Translations under genes and position numbers: made by a program | Notes under the pieces: generated by a model | Seen by the model: only the letters and a program-made list of their open reading frames with translations | What the model was told of the DNA's origin: nothing | The model's database searches: none | Origin: CAG-791 sp000431495 | GTDB lineage: Bacteria; Bacillota; Clostridia; Lachnospirales; Lachnospiraceae | Strand: one strand, 5' to 3' | Assembly (NCBI GenBank): GCA_052117605.1 | Contig: JBQKIT010000011.1 | DNA length: 64,000 nucleotides | Shown here: piece after piece, positions 8,259 through 16,783 of the stretch | Position numbering within the stretch: the stretch's first letter is position 1 | How the letters are laid out: each line of letters starts with the position of its first letter

Positions 8259-8372
8259 GTATTATTTTCTGCTTATTTCACAAACTTTTTATCTGCTTTT
8301 CGTGCATCCTTTTCATACCAATCCCACATCCCGGAAGGAGACTCCATCCAGGGATGCAGGACAGATATTTTC

Positions 8373-9902
8373 TTACATGGAGGATACCTCATCGTAGCAG
8401 TCAGTAATCGAGGTCTCCGGAGCCGGGGTCAGAAGAGAAACTGCGATATTTACCAGAATTGCGGCCGCAAAAGCAGGAAGCAGTTCATAGATGCCGCAGA
8501 TTCCGCCCTGCGGCCGGATCGCAAACTTCCAGACAAATACCATGATTCCACCGGTCAGCATTCCTGCAACCGCTCCGTATTTGTTCGAGCGCTTCCAGAA
8601 CAGAGCCAGAAGAACCACAGGGCCAAAGGACGCGCCGAACCCCGCCCAGGCAAAGCTGACAATTCCGAATACCGAGCTGTCCGGATCCCAGGCTAGAACA
8701 ATCCCGATAACGGCGATGGCAATAAGGCTCAGTCTTGAGAGCAGAAGTGCCTTGCTCTTCTCTATTTTAATGTGGAAGAACTTCACCAGAATGTCATTGC
8801 TGACAGAGGACGACGCTGCAAGGAGCTGCGAATCTGCGGTGGACATGGTACTTGCAAGGATTCCGGAAAGCACGACTCCCGCAAGCAGCGCTGCGGCGAT
8901 TCCATGCGAGGAAAGAAGATTCGAGATCTGTACAATAACGGTCTCTGAAGCCGATCCCTCCAGTACCGGAATGAGTTCTCCCCTGGACATGGCAAGTCCC
9001 ACCATACCGATCAGAACTGCAACCGCCATGGAGATCACCACCCACACGGATGCAACTCTCCGGGAGAGCTTCAGCTTGCTGTCATCTTCAATTGCCATAA
9101 AGCGCAGCAGAATGTGTGGCATGCCGAAATACCCAAGTCCCCAGGCAAGTGTGGAGCAGATGGTCAGAAGCGTGTACGGAAGCGCCTGTCCGGTTACCGG
9201 GTCATACGTCTGTCTCAGGGACAGATATCCCGGAAGAGATCTTGCATTGTCCAGAACCGCAGCAACACCTCCCGCCTGTGTGAATCCGAAAACCAGAATC
9301 GCTGCAAGAGCCAGCGTCATAACAATGCTCTGAATAAAATCCGTTGTGGATGCCGCAAGGAATCCTCCCATTGCCGTGTAGAAAATAATAACGATGGCAC
9401 TGATGATCATCGCAGCGCGGTAATCCATTCCGAACAGAGAACGGAACAGCTTGCCGCAGGCAGCAAAGCCGGAAGCCGTATAGGGAACGAAGAAGATAAT
9501 GATCCAGATCGCTGCAATCAGCGTCAGGACGTTTCTCTGATCTCCCCAGCGGTTGGAGAAGAATTCCGGAAGCGTAATCGAGCCCGTCCGCTCCGTATAC
9601 CTGCGAAGCCTTTTCGCAACAATGAGCCAGTTCAGGTACGTTCCGGCAGCAAGGCCGATTACCGTCCAGCCGACATCCGCCGTTCCGGAAAGATAGGCAA
9701 GCCCCGGAAGTCCCATCAGAAGATAGCTCGACATATCCGAGGCCTCTGCGCTCATCGCCGTAACCAGCGGCCCGAGCTGTCTCCCTCCCAGATAAAAATC
9801 TCCCATCGTTTCATTCTTCTCGGACAGCTTGATTCCGATTCCTACCATAAGAAACAGGTAGGCCGCCATTGCTGCCAGCATTGTGATCTGTGCTCCTGTC
9901 AT
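8373..9902 (-). CDS. putP: Sodium:solute symporter, proline permease (PutP) type
   Basis: This is a 509-residue integral membrane protein of the sodium/solute symporter (SSS) family, which couples uptake of a small solute to sodium entry. The N-terminus has a first membrane helix followed by the segment GDFYLGGRQLGPLVTAMSAEASDMSSY, in which the SAEASDMS motif is characteristic of PutP (sodium site region). Around 13 hydrophobic segments follow. Proline is the likely substrate but pantothenate or another solute is possible. It stands alone between the methyltransferase and the S10 promoter; its 3' flank shows only an imperfect CATCCC/GGGATG pairing, not a clear terminator. Confidence 0.9.
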   Translation of the reverse strand: MTGAQITMLAAMAAYLFLMVGIGIKLSEKNETMGDFYLGGRQLGPLVTAMSAEASDMSSYLLMGLPGLAYLSGTADVGWTVIGLAAGTYLNWLIVAKRLRRYTERTGSITLPEFFSNRWGDQRNVLTLIAAIWIIIFFVPYTASGFAACGKLFRSLFGMDYRAAMIISAIVIIFYTAMGGFLAASTTDFIQSIVMTLALAAILVFGFTQAGGVAAVLDNARSLPGYLSLRQTYDPVTGQALPYTLLTICSTLAWGLGYFGMPHILLRFMAIEDDSKLKLSRRVASVWVVISMAVAVLIGMVGLAMSRGELIPVLEGSASETVIVQISNLLSSHGIAAALLAGVVLSGILASTMSTADSQLLAASSSVSNDILVKFFHIKIEKSKALLLSRLSLIAIAVIGIVLAWDPDSSVFGIVSFAWAGFGASFGPVVLLALFWKRSNKYGAVAGMLTGGIMVFVWKFAIRPQGGICGIYELLPAFAAAILVNIAVSLLTPAPETSITDCYDEVSSM

Positions 9903-9927
9903 TGTGTTCTCCCTCTCATTTTGTTTT

Positions 9928-9937
9928 TTGTATACAA
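9928..9937 (-). promoter_or_regulatory. TTGTATACAA palindrome in putP 5' UTR
   Basis: A perfect 10-bp palindrome TTGTATACAA lies between the predicted transcription start and the putP start codon. This resembles operators of GntR-family regulators. Position just downstream of the promoter would suit repression. No regulator gene is adjacent, so the identity is inferred. Confidence 0.4.
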
Positions 9938-9952
9938 GAATACATGTGCTTC

Positions 9953-9981
9953 ATTGTATCCGCTTTGCCTCGGCACGTCAA
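9953..9981 (-). promoter_or_regulatory. Promoter of the putP-like gene
   Basis: On the minus strand TTGACG (9981-9976) and TACAAT (9958-9953) are separated by 17 bp, a near-consensus sigma-A promoter with about 45 nt of 5' UTR. Confidence 0.8.
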
Positions 9982-10119
9982 TATGGCAGAGTAATGAAGT
10001 GCCTGTGGAATATCGATTTCTCATAGAGACCTTATCTGCGAAACCGGGCGAAAATATGTTACACTGAGAGTTACGAACAGGATTCTGATTGTAAATATAC
10101 AGAGAAAAGAGAGTGCATT

Positions 10120-11001
10120 ATGTGGCTTGCCGATCAATGGAAAGATTATGAAGTACTGGACACCTCCTGTGGCGAGAAGCTGGAGCGCTGGGGCGAATAT
10201 CGTCTGATTCGTCCCGACCCGCAGGTAATCTGGTCTACCCGGAAGGGGCATGACTGGGATCGTCCAAACGCTCATTATCACCGCAGCAAAAGCGGTGGCG
10301 GAAACTGGGAATTCTTCTCCCTTCCCGAAGAATGGATGATCTCCTACACCGGAAACGGTAAGGAACGTCATTTCATGCTGAAGCCGTTCAGCTTCAAGCA
10401 CACCGGACTTTTCCCCGAGCAGGCGGTCAACTGGGACTGGTTTACGCCGATCCTGCAGAAGGCCTGCACAGAAGGACGACCCCCCAAGGTTCTGAACCTG
10501 TTTGCCTACACCGGAGGAGCCACCGCAGCTGCAGCATCTGCGGGAGCAAGCGTCACACATGTGGATGCTTCCAAAGGAATGGTCACCTGGGCCAGAGAAA
10601 ATGCAGCCATCTCCGGTCTCGAGGAAGCTCCGATCCGGTGGCTCGTGGATGACTGCGTCAAATTCGCAGAACGTGAAATCCGCCGCGGCAACCACTATGA
10701 TGCCATTATCATGGATCCGCCCTCTTACGGGCGCGGTCCGAAGGGTGAGATCTGGAAGATGGAGGAGAATATTTATGGCTTCCTCCAGCTGTGCTCCGAG
10801 CTTTTGTCGGAGGATCCGCTGTTTGTTCTTCTGAATTCCTACACCACCGGACTTCAGCCCGCGGTCCTTTCCTACATGCTAAGCACGGTCTTCGTTCCGA
10901 AATTCGGCGGACACGTCGACGCCGATGAAGTCGGACTCCCCGTCACAGGAACCGGTCTTGTGCTCCCCTGCGGAGCTGCAGGACGCTGGCAGAAGCACTG
11001 A
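10120..11001 (+). CDS. Class I SAM-dependent methyltransferase (RlmI/RlmK-like)
   Basis: The 293-residue product has a methyltransferase fold with the SAM-binding motif VLNLFAYTGGATAAAASAG near residue 125, an acidic VDASKG strand end near 148, and the catalytic-type motif IIMDPPSYGRG near 197. This arrangement is that of the COG1092 family, whose members methylate cytosines in 23S rRNA. No PUA domain is obvious at the N-terminus, so the exact target is uncertain. It is the only plus-strand gene in this block; the RBS is weak (AGAGAG). A possible weak promoter (TTATCT-17-TATGTT) lies upstream. It converges with maf through a shared terminator. Confidence 0.85.
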   Translation: MWLADQWKDYEVLDTSCGEKLERWGEYRLIRPDPQVIWSTRKGHDWDRPNAHYHRSKSGGGNWEFFSLPEEWMISYTGNGKERHFMLKPFSFKHTGLFPEQAVNWDWFTPILQKACTEGRPPKVLNLFAYTGGATAAAASAGASVTHVDASKGMVTWARENAAISGLEEAPIRWLVDDCVKFAEREIRRGNHYDAIIMDPPSYGRGPKGEIWKMEENIYGFLQLCSELLSEDPLFVLLNSYTTGLQPAVLSYMLSTVFVPKFGGHVDADEVGLPVTGTGLVLPCGAAGRWQKH

Positions 11002-11006
11002 AAAAG

Positions 11007-11051
11007 AAACAGGATGAACTTCGGATTTTAATCCAGAAGTCCATCCTGTTT
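11007..11051. terminator. Bidirectional terminator between methyltransferase and maf
   Basis: An inverted repeat pairs AAACAGGATG (11007-11016) with CATCCTGTTT (11042-11051), extended by AACTT/AAGT. T-rich tracts follow on both strands. It overlaps the last codons of maf and should end both convergent transcripts. Confidence 0.8.
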
Positions 11052-11639
11052 GATTTTCTGATAAAGCTCTGCAATCGGAAGTCCGACCACGCTGTGATAG
11101 CTCCCGTGTATCTCCGATACAAACATGCCGAAGGCTCCTTGAATTCCGTAGGCTCCCGCCTTGTCATCCGCTTCCCCGGTTGCAAGATACCTGCGAATCT
11201 CTTCTTCCTCCATTGCATTGACGGAAACAGCTGTGATGCTGCAGAACGAATCCTGTCTTTCCTTTCCGGCATCATCCGTCCAGAAAAGTGCAATGGCCGT
11301 CATCACCTGATGCTCTCTTCCCTGGAGAGCTTCGATCATCTCAAAGGCTTCTCCTCTGTCATGCGGCTTTCCAAGGATCCTGTCACCAAGAACCACAATG
11401 GTATCTGAGCCGATCACGGCAATCGGTGTTCCAGCCGATTCCTTTTCCTTCTGTTCTGCAAGGACTCTTCGAAAAACCTCCTGCGCCTTATGACGCGCAA
11501 GCTCCGTCACATAGCGTTCCGGGATGGTCTCCCTGCTCTTCTCCTCTTCTGTTGCCGGAATGATATCAAATTCCAGTCCCATCTGATGAAGAAGTTCTTT
11601 TCTTCTCGGCGATGCGGAGGCAAGAATCCATCTTCTCAT
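11028..11639 (-). CDS. maf: Maf-family nucleoside triphosphate pyrophosphatase
   Basis: Maf proteins hydrolyse dTTP, UTP or modified nucleotides to the monophosphate and are linked to septum control in Bacillus. The 203-residue product begins with the family signature LASASPRRKELL, followed by GSDTIVVLG near residue 75 and GKPHD near 93, and the C-terminal GAYGIQGAFGMFV block with GLPI. It overlaps the upstream hypothetical gene by four bases, so it belongs to the HAD/BTAD operon. Confidence 0.94.
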   Translation of the reverse strand: MRRWILASASPRRKELLHQMGLEFDIIPATEEEKSRETIPERYVTELARHKAQEVFRRVLAEQKEKESAGTPIAVIGSDTIVVLGDRILGKPHDRGEAFEMIEALQGREHQVMTAIALFWTDDAGKERQDSFCSITAVSVNAMEEEEIRRYLATGEADDKAGAYGIQGAFGMFVSEIHGSYHSVVGLPIAELYQKIKQDGLLD

Positions 11640-12169
11640 TCCGCATCTCCCGCAGCATCCGCTTCCCGGATCTCATTCTCATTCGCGATGCCTGCCGCAG
11701 CATTCTCATCGTTCACAAAGCCGCCTGCACCCTCGCTGATTGCACCGTCAATCAGGCGCAGCAGCTCAAGAGCGCTTCGAAAATATACCTTCTTATTCTC
11801 TTCTGCCCAAACCACCTGCCCCTGCCAGGTTGAATTCTGGCGGTACTTGATCTGAACAATGAAGGTTCCCTCTGCTCCGTTTTTATCTTCCAGATTTCCC
11901 ATAATCTTATCTCTTTTTCTGTAGAAAGCCTGTGCCATCCCCTGCGCTGATGTTTTCCCAAAGGTACGCGGAATTGTTGATTTCTGCGGGAAGTTCAGAT
12001 CATCCAGAAATTCCTCAATCTGTTCAATGGCCTGCAGCATGCCCGAAAACCGTCTGGGCTCCGGATCATATTCATTCCAGATTCTTCCCTCGTAATCCGT
12101 GCCGTTTTTCCGATCGATACAAATGGAGATCAGGTTCAGCGCATAGACACAATATGTATAATTAGCCAT
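11636..12169 (-). CDS. Hypothetical protein in maf operon
   Basis: The product is 177 residues and is not recognised. It begins MANYTYCVYALNLISICID, has no signal peptide or membrane segment, and contains a central region with FIVQIKYRQNSTWQGQVVW followed by a helical SALELLRLIDGAI. The last 30 residues are Ala/Glu/Asn-rich and low complexity. It overlaps the BTAD regulator gene upstream by eight bases and maf downstream by four, so all three are translationally coupled. A role with the regulator is possible but not shown. Confidence 0.8.
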   Translation of the reverse strand: MANYTYCVYALNLISICIDRKNGTDYEGRIWNEYDPEPRRFSGMLQAIEQIEEFLDDLNFPQKSTIPRTFGKTSAQGMAQAFYRKRDKIMGNLEDKNGAEGTFIVQIKYRQNSTWQGQVVWAEENKKVYFRSALELLRLIDGAISEGAGGFVNDENAAAGIANENEIREADAAGDAE

Positions 12170-13424
12170 GGTCTACTTCTCCGTCTGTTTCATTGGAAGG
12201 AATCATCCGGGACAGATCCGCCAGCGAAACATTGCTGTAACGGACATCGGCCTTTGTTCCCTCTCTCTCCTTCAGATGGGCGCTGATCCTGTGTGAAACG
12301 ACATCGCATCCTTCCCGGCTGCTTCCAACCAGCAGCACCAGGTACTGAGACGCGCTGTATCTGGTATAAATGTCTCCTCTGCGAAGGCTGCTTCCGATGC
12401 ACCCCTTCAGCGTTTCCGAGCGAAGGTCCAGCTTCTCACGGTTTGCAATCGGCTTTCCGGCATAATCCACCAGCGTGCACAGAAGCAGAAAAACAGAATA
12501 GCCGGTTCTCTCCATGTTGCGCTCCAGCACATGATACATGTCAATGAAGCTAGGATAGCTGCAGTAATATGCTCCGGTGAGTGGATCCTCCTGTAAGGAA
12601 GACTGAATCTCCTGAATCTGTCCCATCGGCGATGTGATTTTCTGAGACATCTTCCGGTAATTCTCCAGCATCTTCTCAGATGGCGGAAGTCCCATTTCAT
12701 CCGAATAGTGCTGCACGGTCCTGTCATAAAGACGAAAGGCCTCTTTATAATCTTCCTTACAAATCAGAGCTTCAATCTGATCTGCCTGCCAGTCATTGTC
12801 CGGATAGATTCGCGCCGCCTTTTCGAAGATGCGGTACATTTCATCAAAATCGTTCTGCTCTTTGGCGCGGTTTCCAAGATAGCGCACCGCCTCAGTGAAC
12901 TCATCGCGAAGCCGCACCGACTCCGTCACCACCCAGGCTTTATTCTCGGATTCCGGCAGCAAAATACCGCGGTAACACTCAAAGGCCGCAAGGTAGGCCG
13001 CGGTCTTTTCCTCCTTGTCCGAGCTCTCTCTTGCTCTCTGAACAGAATCGTGAACCTCCTGTACATCGACCTTGATCGAAACCGTCGGATCCGGAATATA
13101 CGTTTTCCCCACCTTGGTGATGTAATTTTTCCTCGGAAGCCCCGCAGCCACCATCTGCTTGCGCATCTGAAAAATCAGATTGTTGAAGCTGTTATTGGGG
13201 TTGGACAGCTCATCATCTTCGTACAGACACCGAACAATCTGCTGCTTGGAAATCCCTTTATCTCCGCGCAGCCACAGCAGCTGAAGAAGCTGTACAAATT
13301 TCGCCGTTGTATTCCGTCCAAGAACGATTTCCTCTCCCTGATAGGACAAAGAAAAGCCGCCCAGCATCCGGACTGTTAATGTCTGATTCTGTTCCGTCAT
13401 ATCCACCAATTCCCAATTCGTCAT
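12162..13424 (-). CDS. BTAD-type transcriptional regulator with degenerate GGDEF-like C-terminus
   Basis: The product is about 420 residues. The first 100 form a winged-helix DNA-binding domain (TVRMLGGFSLSYQGEEI, then KFVQLLQLLWL), and residues from about 120 to 265 form a helical bacterial transcriptional activation domain (AARIYPDNDWQADQIEALI). The C-terminal 130 residues start DPLTGAYYCSY and contain LRRGDIYTRYSASQYLVLL, which aligns with the RYGGDEF strand of diguanylate cyclases but lacks the GGDEF residues. It therefore probably senses rather than makes a nucleotide. The start is uncertain: ATG at 13424, ATG at 13400 and TTG at 13439 are all possible and none has a good RBS. Confidence 0.82.
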   Translation of the reverse strand: MTNWELVDMTEQNQTLTVRMLGGFSLSYQGEEIVLGRNTTAKFVQLLQLLWLRGDKGISKQQIVRCLYEDDELSNPNNSFNNLIFQMRKQMVAAGLPRKNYITKVGKTYIPDPTVSIKVDVQEVHDSVQRARESSDKEEKTAAYLAAFECYRGILLPESENKAWVVTESVRLRDEFTEAVRYLGNRAKEQNDFDEMYRIFEKAARIYPDNDWQADQIEALICKEDYKEAFRLYDRTVQHYSDEMGLPPSEKMLENYRKMSQKITSPMGQIQEIQSSLQEDPLTGAYYCSYPSFIDMYHVLERNMERTGYSVFLLLCTLVDYAGKPIANREKLDLRSETLKGCIGSSLRRGDIYTRYSASQYLVLLVGSSREGCDVVSHRISAHLKEREGTKADVRYSNVSLADLSRMIPSNETDGEVDHG

Positions 13425-13458
13425 GCCATACAAGTGCAACCAGATTTATTTAACTATA

Positions 13459-14118
13459 TCACAGTTTGCCACTGGTGATAATATGCTGAAGATATCCTGG
13501 AAGCTCCTTCAGGCTTTCCAGCACCTTGTCCGCAAGTCCGGAAATTTCCTCATCCGGCTCGATCAGGTCCGGAACCATCACGGTGATCATCTGTGCGTTG
13601 CGGCCTGCGCGAACACCATTAAAGCTGTCCTCAACCACAACACATTGCGACGGATCCCTTCGAAGCAGCTTCGCCGCCTCCAGAAAAATATCCGGATACG
13701 GCTTCCCGCGCTCCATGGTATTCCCGCTGATGACTTCTGCAAAGTACGAATTCAAGCCGGTCATATCAAGATACCGTTCTGCCACCTCCTTCGCGCTGGA
13801 AGTGGCAATGGCGGCAGGAATTCCTTTCTCCTTCAGCCACACAAGACACTCTCTGGCGCCGGGCTTTAACGGAACGCCATGTTCCTCCAGCTCCTTCTCC
13901 ACAGCGCTGCTTCGCACGGCACGAACCTTCTCCAGATCGTAGCCCCAGTCTGTGAGGATCTTATCGATGTTCACGCGGCTTCGTCCGATCAGCTGATAAT
14001 ACTGCTCCTTCGTAAGCCCCGCCTTGATCCACGCGCGTCCATAGATCACCTCCGTGTCAAACAGTGTTCCATCCATGTCAAAAATAACCGCACAGGCCGT
14101 CTTCTGCATTTCTTCCAT
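13459..14118 (-). CDS. HAD-superfamily hydrolase, beta-phosphoglucomutase-like
   Basis: The 219-residue product has the HAD motif I IFDMDGTLFDTE near residue 13, motif II IATSSA near 120, and motif III/IV in a segment QCVVVEDSFNGVRAGRNA near 165. A helical cap lies between motif I and II. This is the PgmB/GPH-type subgroup, acting on small phosphorylated sugars; substrate unknown. It lies 20-60 bp upstream of the BTAD regulator and is probably co-transcribed. Confidence 0.9.
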   Translation of the reverse strand: MEEMQKTACAVIFDMDGTLFDTEVIYGRAWIKAGLTKEQYYQLIGRSRVNIDKILTDWGYDLEKVRAVRSSAVEKELEEHGVPLKPGARECLVWLKEKGIPAAIATSSAKEVAERYLDMTGLNSYFAEVISGNTMERGKPYPDIFLEAAKLLRRDPSQCVVVEDSFNGVRAGRNAQMITVMVPDLIEPDEEISGLADKVLESLKELPGYLQHIITSGKL

Positions 14119-14170
14119 CTCCCATTTTATCTCTGTCGTTACGTTTGTTGCCTTCCTGTATCTCTGCGTT

Positions 14171-15277
14171 TCACTCCCGCCCGCAGGATCCTTTTCGTTT
14201 CCCGAATACCGCAGGACAAATCCGGCTCAGAATTCTCTCCGCAAGCAGGCAAAGTAAAACGGACACAAGCATCATGCATATATCAATCCAAATACTCTCC
14301 CTTCGATTTCGAAGGAGAAGCTTCATCGCCATCACCGGAAACTTATGCATCACAAGGACTGCCAGTGTCCTCTGTCCCAGATACCGAATCCATTTCCCAA
14401 TCCGGCCCATACCGGAAAAAAGCTGTGACACAGCAAGAATTCCAAAGGCTCCCAGCAGCATATCCGGGAAAAAGCAGCTCAGATCCGTAAACCGGTCCGC
14501 TCGAAAGTCCGCATCCTGCACACCCTTCAGCAACATCCAGAGCAGCGCAAGTGCCGCCGCTCCCGCAAGAGCAAGCAGAACCGAAATCGTTTTTCCTCCG
14601 TCTCGAGCCTTCTCACCGTTCCAATGCCCTTCCCGCCTGACGGCGCAGCCTCTCAGGAGTCTCCCCGCTCCGAAATAAGGCAGAACACAGATCGCTGTTT
14701 CCAGCTCCCAGGGAAGGCACAGATGAATGTCCGTCCGATTCTGAGCAAACAGCCAGACAAAAGGAAGAGTCATCGCACACAGGTACAGCCATTTCACCCG
14801 TGAGCTCCTCAACAGAAAATACCAGATCAACTCCACCCACACAAGACACACCAGAAACCACAGCGGCCGGTTCCATTCCATGAATCCGCTTCCGGAATTG
14901 CCATACAGCATTCCCAGAAGATTCGGCCCGATGTCAAAATGGTGCCGGTCGGAGGCCAGTTCCGCCGCGGCATATTTCCCCAAAAGGCCGTAAATCGCAA
15001 CACTGATGCTCCCCCAGATGAAATATGGAAGAATCAGTGACCGCCACAGGCTCTTTGCGAGAGAACGAAAGGGCCTGTGATCAAACCATGGAAACGCTCC
15101 GTCCCTCCAACAGAAGGTTGCACCGGAAAGAAGAAAGAACACACCAACTCCGGTAAACATCGAAAAATGCAGCAGCACACGATCCGGTCCGTTCTTATCT
15201 GCGCAGTGTCCGAGAACAACCATCATAATGGCAAGGCCTTTTGCCGCATCGATCCCGTTGAGGCGTTTCTGTTTCAT
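14171..15277 (-). CDS. Membrane acyltransferase, acyltransferase-3 family
   Basis: The 368-residue product begins MKQKRLNGIDAAKGLAIMMVVLGH, the hallmark N-terminus of acyltransferase family 3, with the histidine at the end of the first membrane helix. About ten hydrophobic segments follow (FFLLSGATF, LILPYFIW, PLWFLVCLVWVELIW). Members O-acetylate surface glycans or peptidoglycan; the acceptor is unknown. The start at 15277 is preceded by GGAGAAAGAG; an upstream in-frame extension to 15391 lacks homology and runs into the tuf terminator. Confidence 0.85.
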   Translation of the reverse strand: MKQKRLNGIDAAKGLAIMMVVLGHCADKNGPDRVLLHFSMFTGVGVFFLLSGATFCWRDGAFPWFDHRPFRSLAKSLWRSLILPYFIWGSISVAIYGLLGKYAAAELASDRHHFDIGPNLLGMLYGNSGSGFMEWNRPLWFLVCLVWVELIWYFLLRSSRVKWLYLCAMTLPFVWLFAQNRTDIHLCLPWELETAICVLPYFGAGRLLRGCAVRREGHWNGEKARDGGKTISVLLALAGAAALALLWMLLKGVQDADFRADRFTDLSCFFPDMLLGAFGILAVSQLFSGMGRIGKWIRYLGQRTLAVLVMHKFPVMAMKLLLRNRRESIWIDICMMLVSVLLCLLAERILSRICPAVFGKRKGSCGRE

Positions 15278-15356
15278 CGTTTTCTCTTTCTCCAACACAT
15301 GGCTTTCCGTTCCGCATCTGCAGCTTCTTCGAAGCAGGAAGATCTGCATACGCAAA

Positions 15357-15388
15357 AGTGACACTTCGGAAAATTCCGAAGTGCCACT
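15357..15388 (-). terminator. Terminator of tuf
   Basis: On the minus strand AGTGGCACTTCGGA pairs with TCCGAAGTGTCACT around a four-base loop (13-14 bp stem, one G-U), followed by a short TTTT. It lies 30 bp after the tuf stop codon. Confidence 0.75.
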
Positions 15389-15418
15389 CATATTACTACT
15401 TATTGGGTTGTGTGTCTA

Positions 15419-16612
15419 TTACTCAACGATAGAAACAACACGGCCAGATCCAACGGTACGGCCACCCTCACGAATAGCGAAGGTAAGTCCCTCTTCCATT
15501 GCTACCGGGTGAATCAGCTCGATGGTCATCTCAACGTGATCGCCAGGCATGCACATCTCGGTTCCTTCCGGAAGAGCGATAACGCCGGTAACGTCAGTTG
15601 TTCTGAAATAGAACTGAGGACGATAGTTGTTGAAGAAAGGAGTATGACGGCCACCCTCGTCCTTGGTCAGAACGTAAACCTGAGCGGTAAACTTTCTGTG
15701 GCAGGTAACAGTGCCGGGCTTAGCAACAACCTGTCCTCTCTCGATTGCAGTACGATCGATACCACGAAGCAGAACGCCGATGTTATCACCAGCCTCAGCG
15801 AAGTCCATGGTCTTACGGAACATCTCGATACCGGTTGCAACAGAGGTCTGAGTCTCTTCCTTGATACCAACGATCTCAACGGGATCGTTCAGCTTCAGCA
15901 TACCACGCTCTACACGGCCGGTAGCAACGGTACCACGACCGGAGATGGTGAATACGTCCTCGACAGGCATCAGGAACGGCTTGTCGTTATCACGAACAGG
16001 ATCCGGGATGTACTCATCTACGGTATCCATCAGCTCCATGATCTTGTCTCCCCACTCTCCCTTAGGATCGTTCAGAGCCTGCAGAGCAGAACCCTGGATG
16101 ATCGGGGTGTCATCTCCGGGGAAGCCATACTGGTTCAGCAGATCGCGGATATCCATCTCGGTCAGCTCGATCAGCTCCGGATCATCCATCATGTCGCACT
16201 TGTTCAGGAATACGACGATCTTCGGAACGCCTACCTGCTTCGCAAGCAGAACGTGCTCACGGGTCTGAGCCATAACACCATCGGTTGCAGCAACAACGAG
16301 GATTGCGCCATCCATCTGAGCTGCGCCGGTGATCATGTTCTTGACATAGTCAGCGTGCCCAGGGCAGTCAACGTGTGCATAGTGTCTCTTTGCAGTCTCG
16401 TACTCGATGTGAGCGGAGTTGATGGTGATACCACGCTCTCTCTCTTCCGGAGCGGAGTCGATCTTGTCGAACGGAACTGCAGGATCAACGCCAAGTCTGT
16501 CTGCCAGAACAGCAGTGATTGCTGCAGTCAGAGTAGTCTTACCATGGTCAACGTGACCGATTGTGCCGATGTTTACATGCGGCTTTGTTCTGTCAAAATG
16601 TGCCTTTGCCAT
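15419..16612 (-). CDS. tuf: Translation elongation factor Tu
   Basis: EF-Tu delivers aminoacyl-tRNA to the ribosomal A site as a GTPase. The 397-residue product begins MAKAHFDRTKPHVNIGTIGHVDHGKTT (P-loop GHVDHGKT), followed by switch II DCPGHADY and NKCDMMDD. Domains 2 and 3 follow with the C-terminal GGRTVGSGRVVSIVE. It is the last gene of the rpsL-rpsG-fusA-tuf order and also has its own promoter. Confidence 0.99.
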   Translation of the reverse strand: MAKAHFDRTKPHVNIGTIGHVDHGKTTLTAAITAVLADRLGVDPAVPFDKIDSAPEERERGITINSAHIEYETAKRHYAHVDCPGHADYVKNMITGAAQMDGAILVVAATDGVMAQTREHVLLAKQVGVPKIVVFLNKCDMMDDPELIELTEMDIRDLLNQYGFPGDDTPIIQGSALQALNDPKGEWGDKIMELMDTVDEYIPDPVRDNDKPFLMPVEDVFTISGRGTVATGRVERGMLKLNDPVEIVGIKEETQTSVATGIEMFRKTMDFAEAGDNIGVLLRGIDRTAIERGQVVAKPGTVTCHRKFTAQVYVLTKDEGGRHTPFFNNYRPQFYFRTTDVTGVIALPEGTEMCMPGDHVEMTIELIHPVAMEEGLTFAIREGGRTVGSGRVVSIVE

Positions 16613-16652
16613 TTCTTATTTCCTCCTTGGAAAATAATCATAGTGTGTTCGC

Positions 16653-16691
16653 CAGTGACCTTAGACATTCACTGCCGATTTTCGGTCACTG
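16653..16691 (-). promoter_or_regulatory. Hairpin at the start of the tuf leader
   Basis: CAGTGACC (16653-16660) pairs with GGTCACTG (16684-16691). The hairpin begins within a few bases of the predicted tuf transcription start. It may stabilise the mRNA 5' end; function is inferred. Confidence 0.5.
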
Positions 16692-16697
16692 ACAAAC

Positions 16698-16726
16698 ATT
16701 ATAACCAATGCAACTTACAAGCGCAA
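16698..16726 (-). promoter_or_regulatory. Internal promoter for tuf
   Basis: On the minus strand TTGCGC (16726-16721) and TATAAT (16703-16698) are separated by 17 bp, between fusA and tuf. This would allow tuf to be expressed above the level of the upstream genes. Confidence 0.8.
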
Positions 16727-16783
16727 GGACTATGTACCAACTTTGTCGGCCCTCGTCCCGCAGAATCAGGGCATTTTTCGTGA

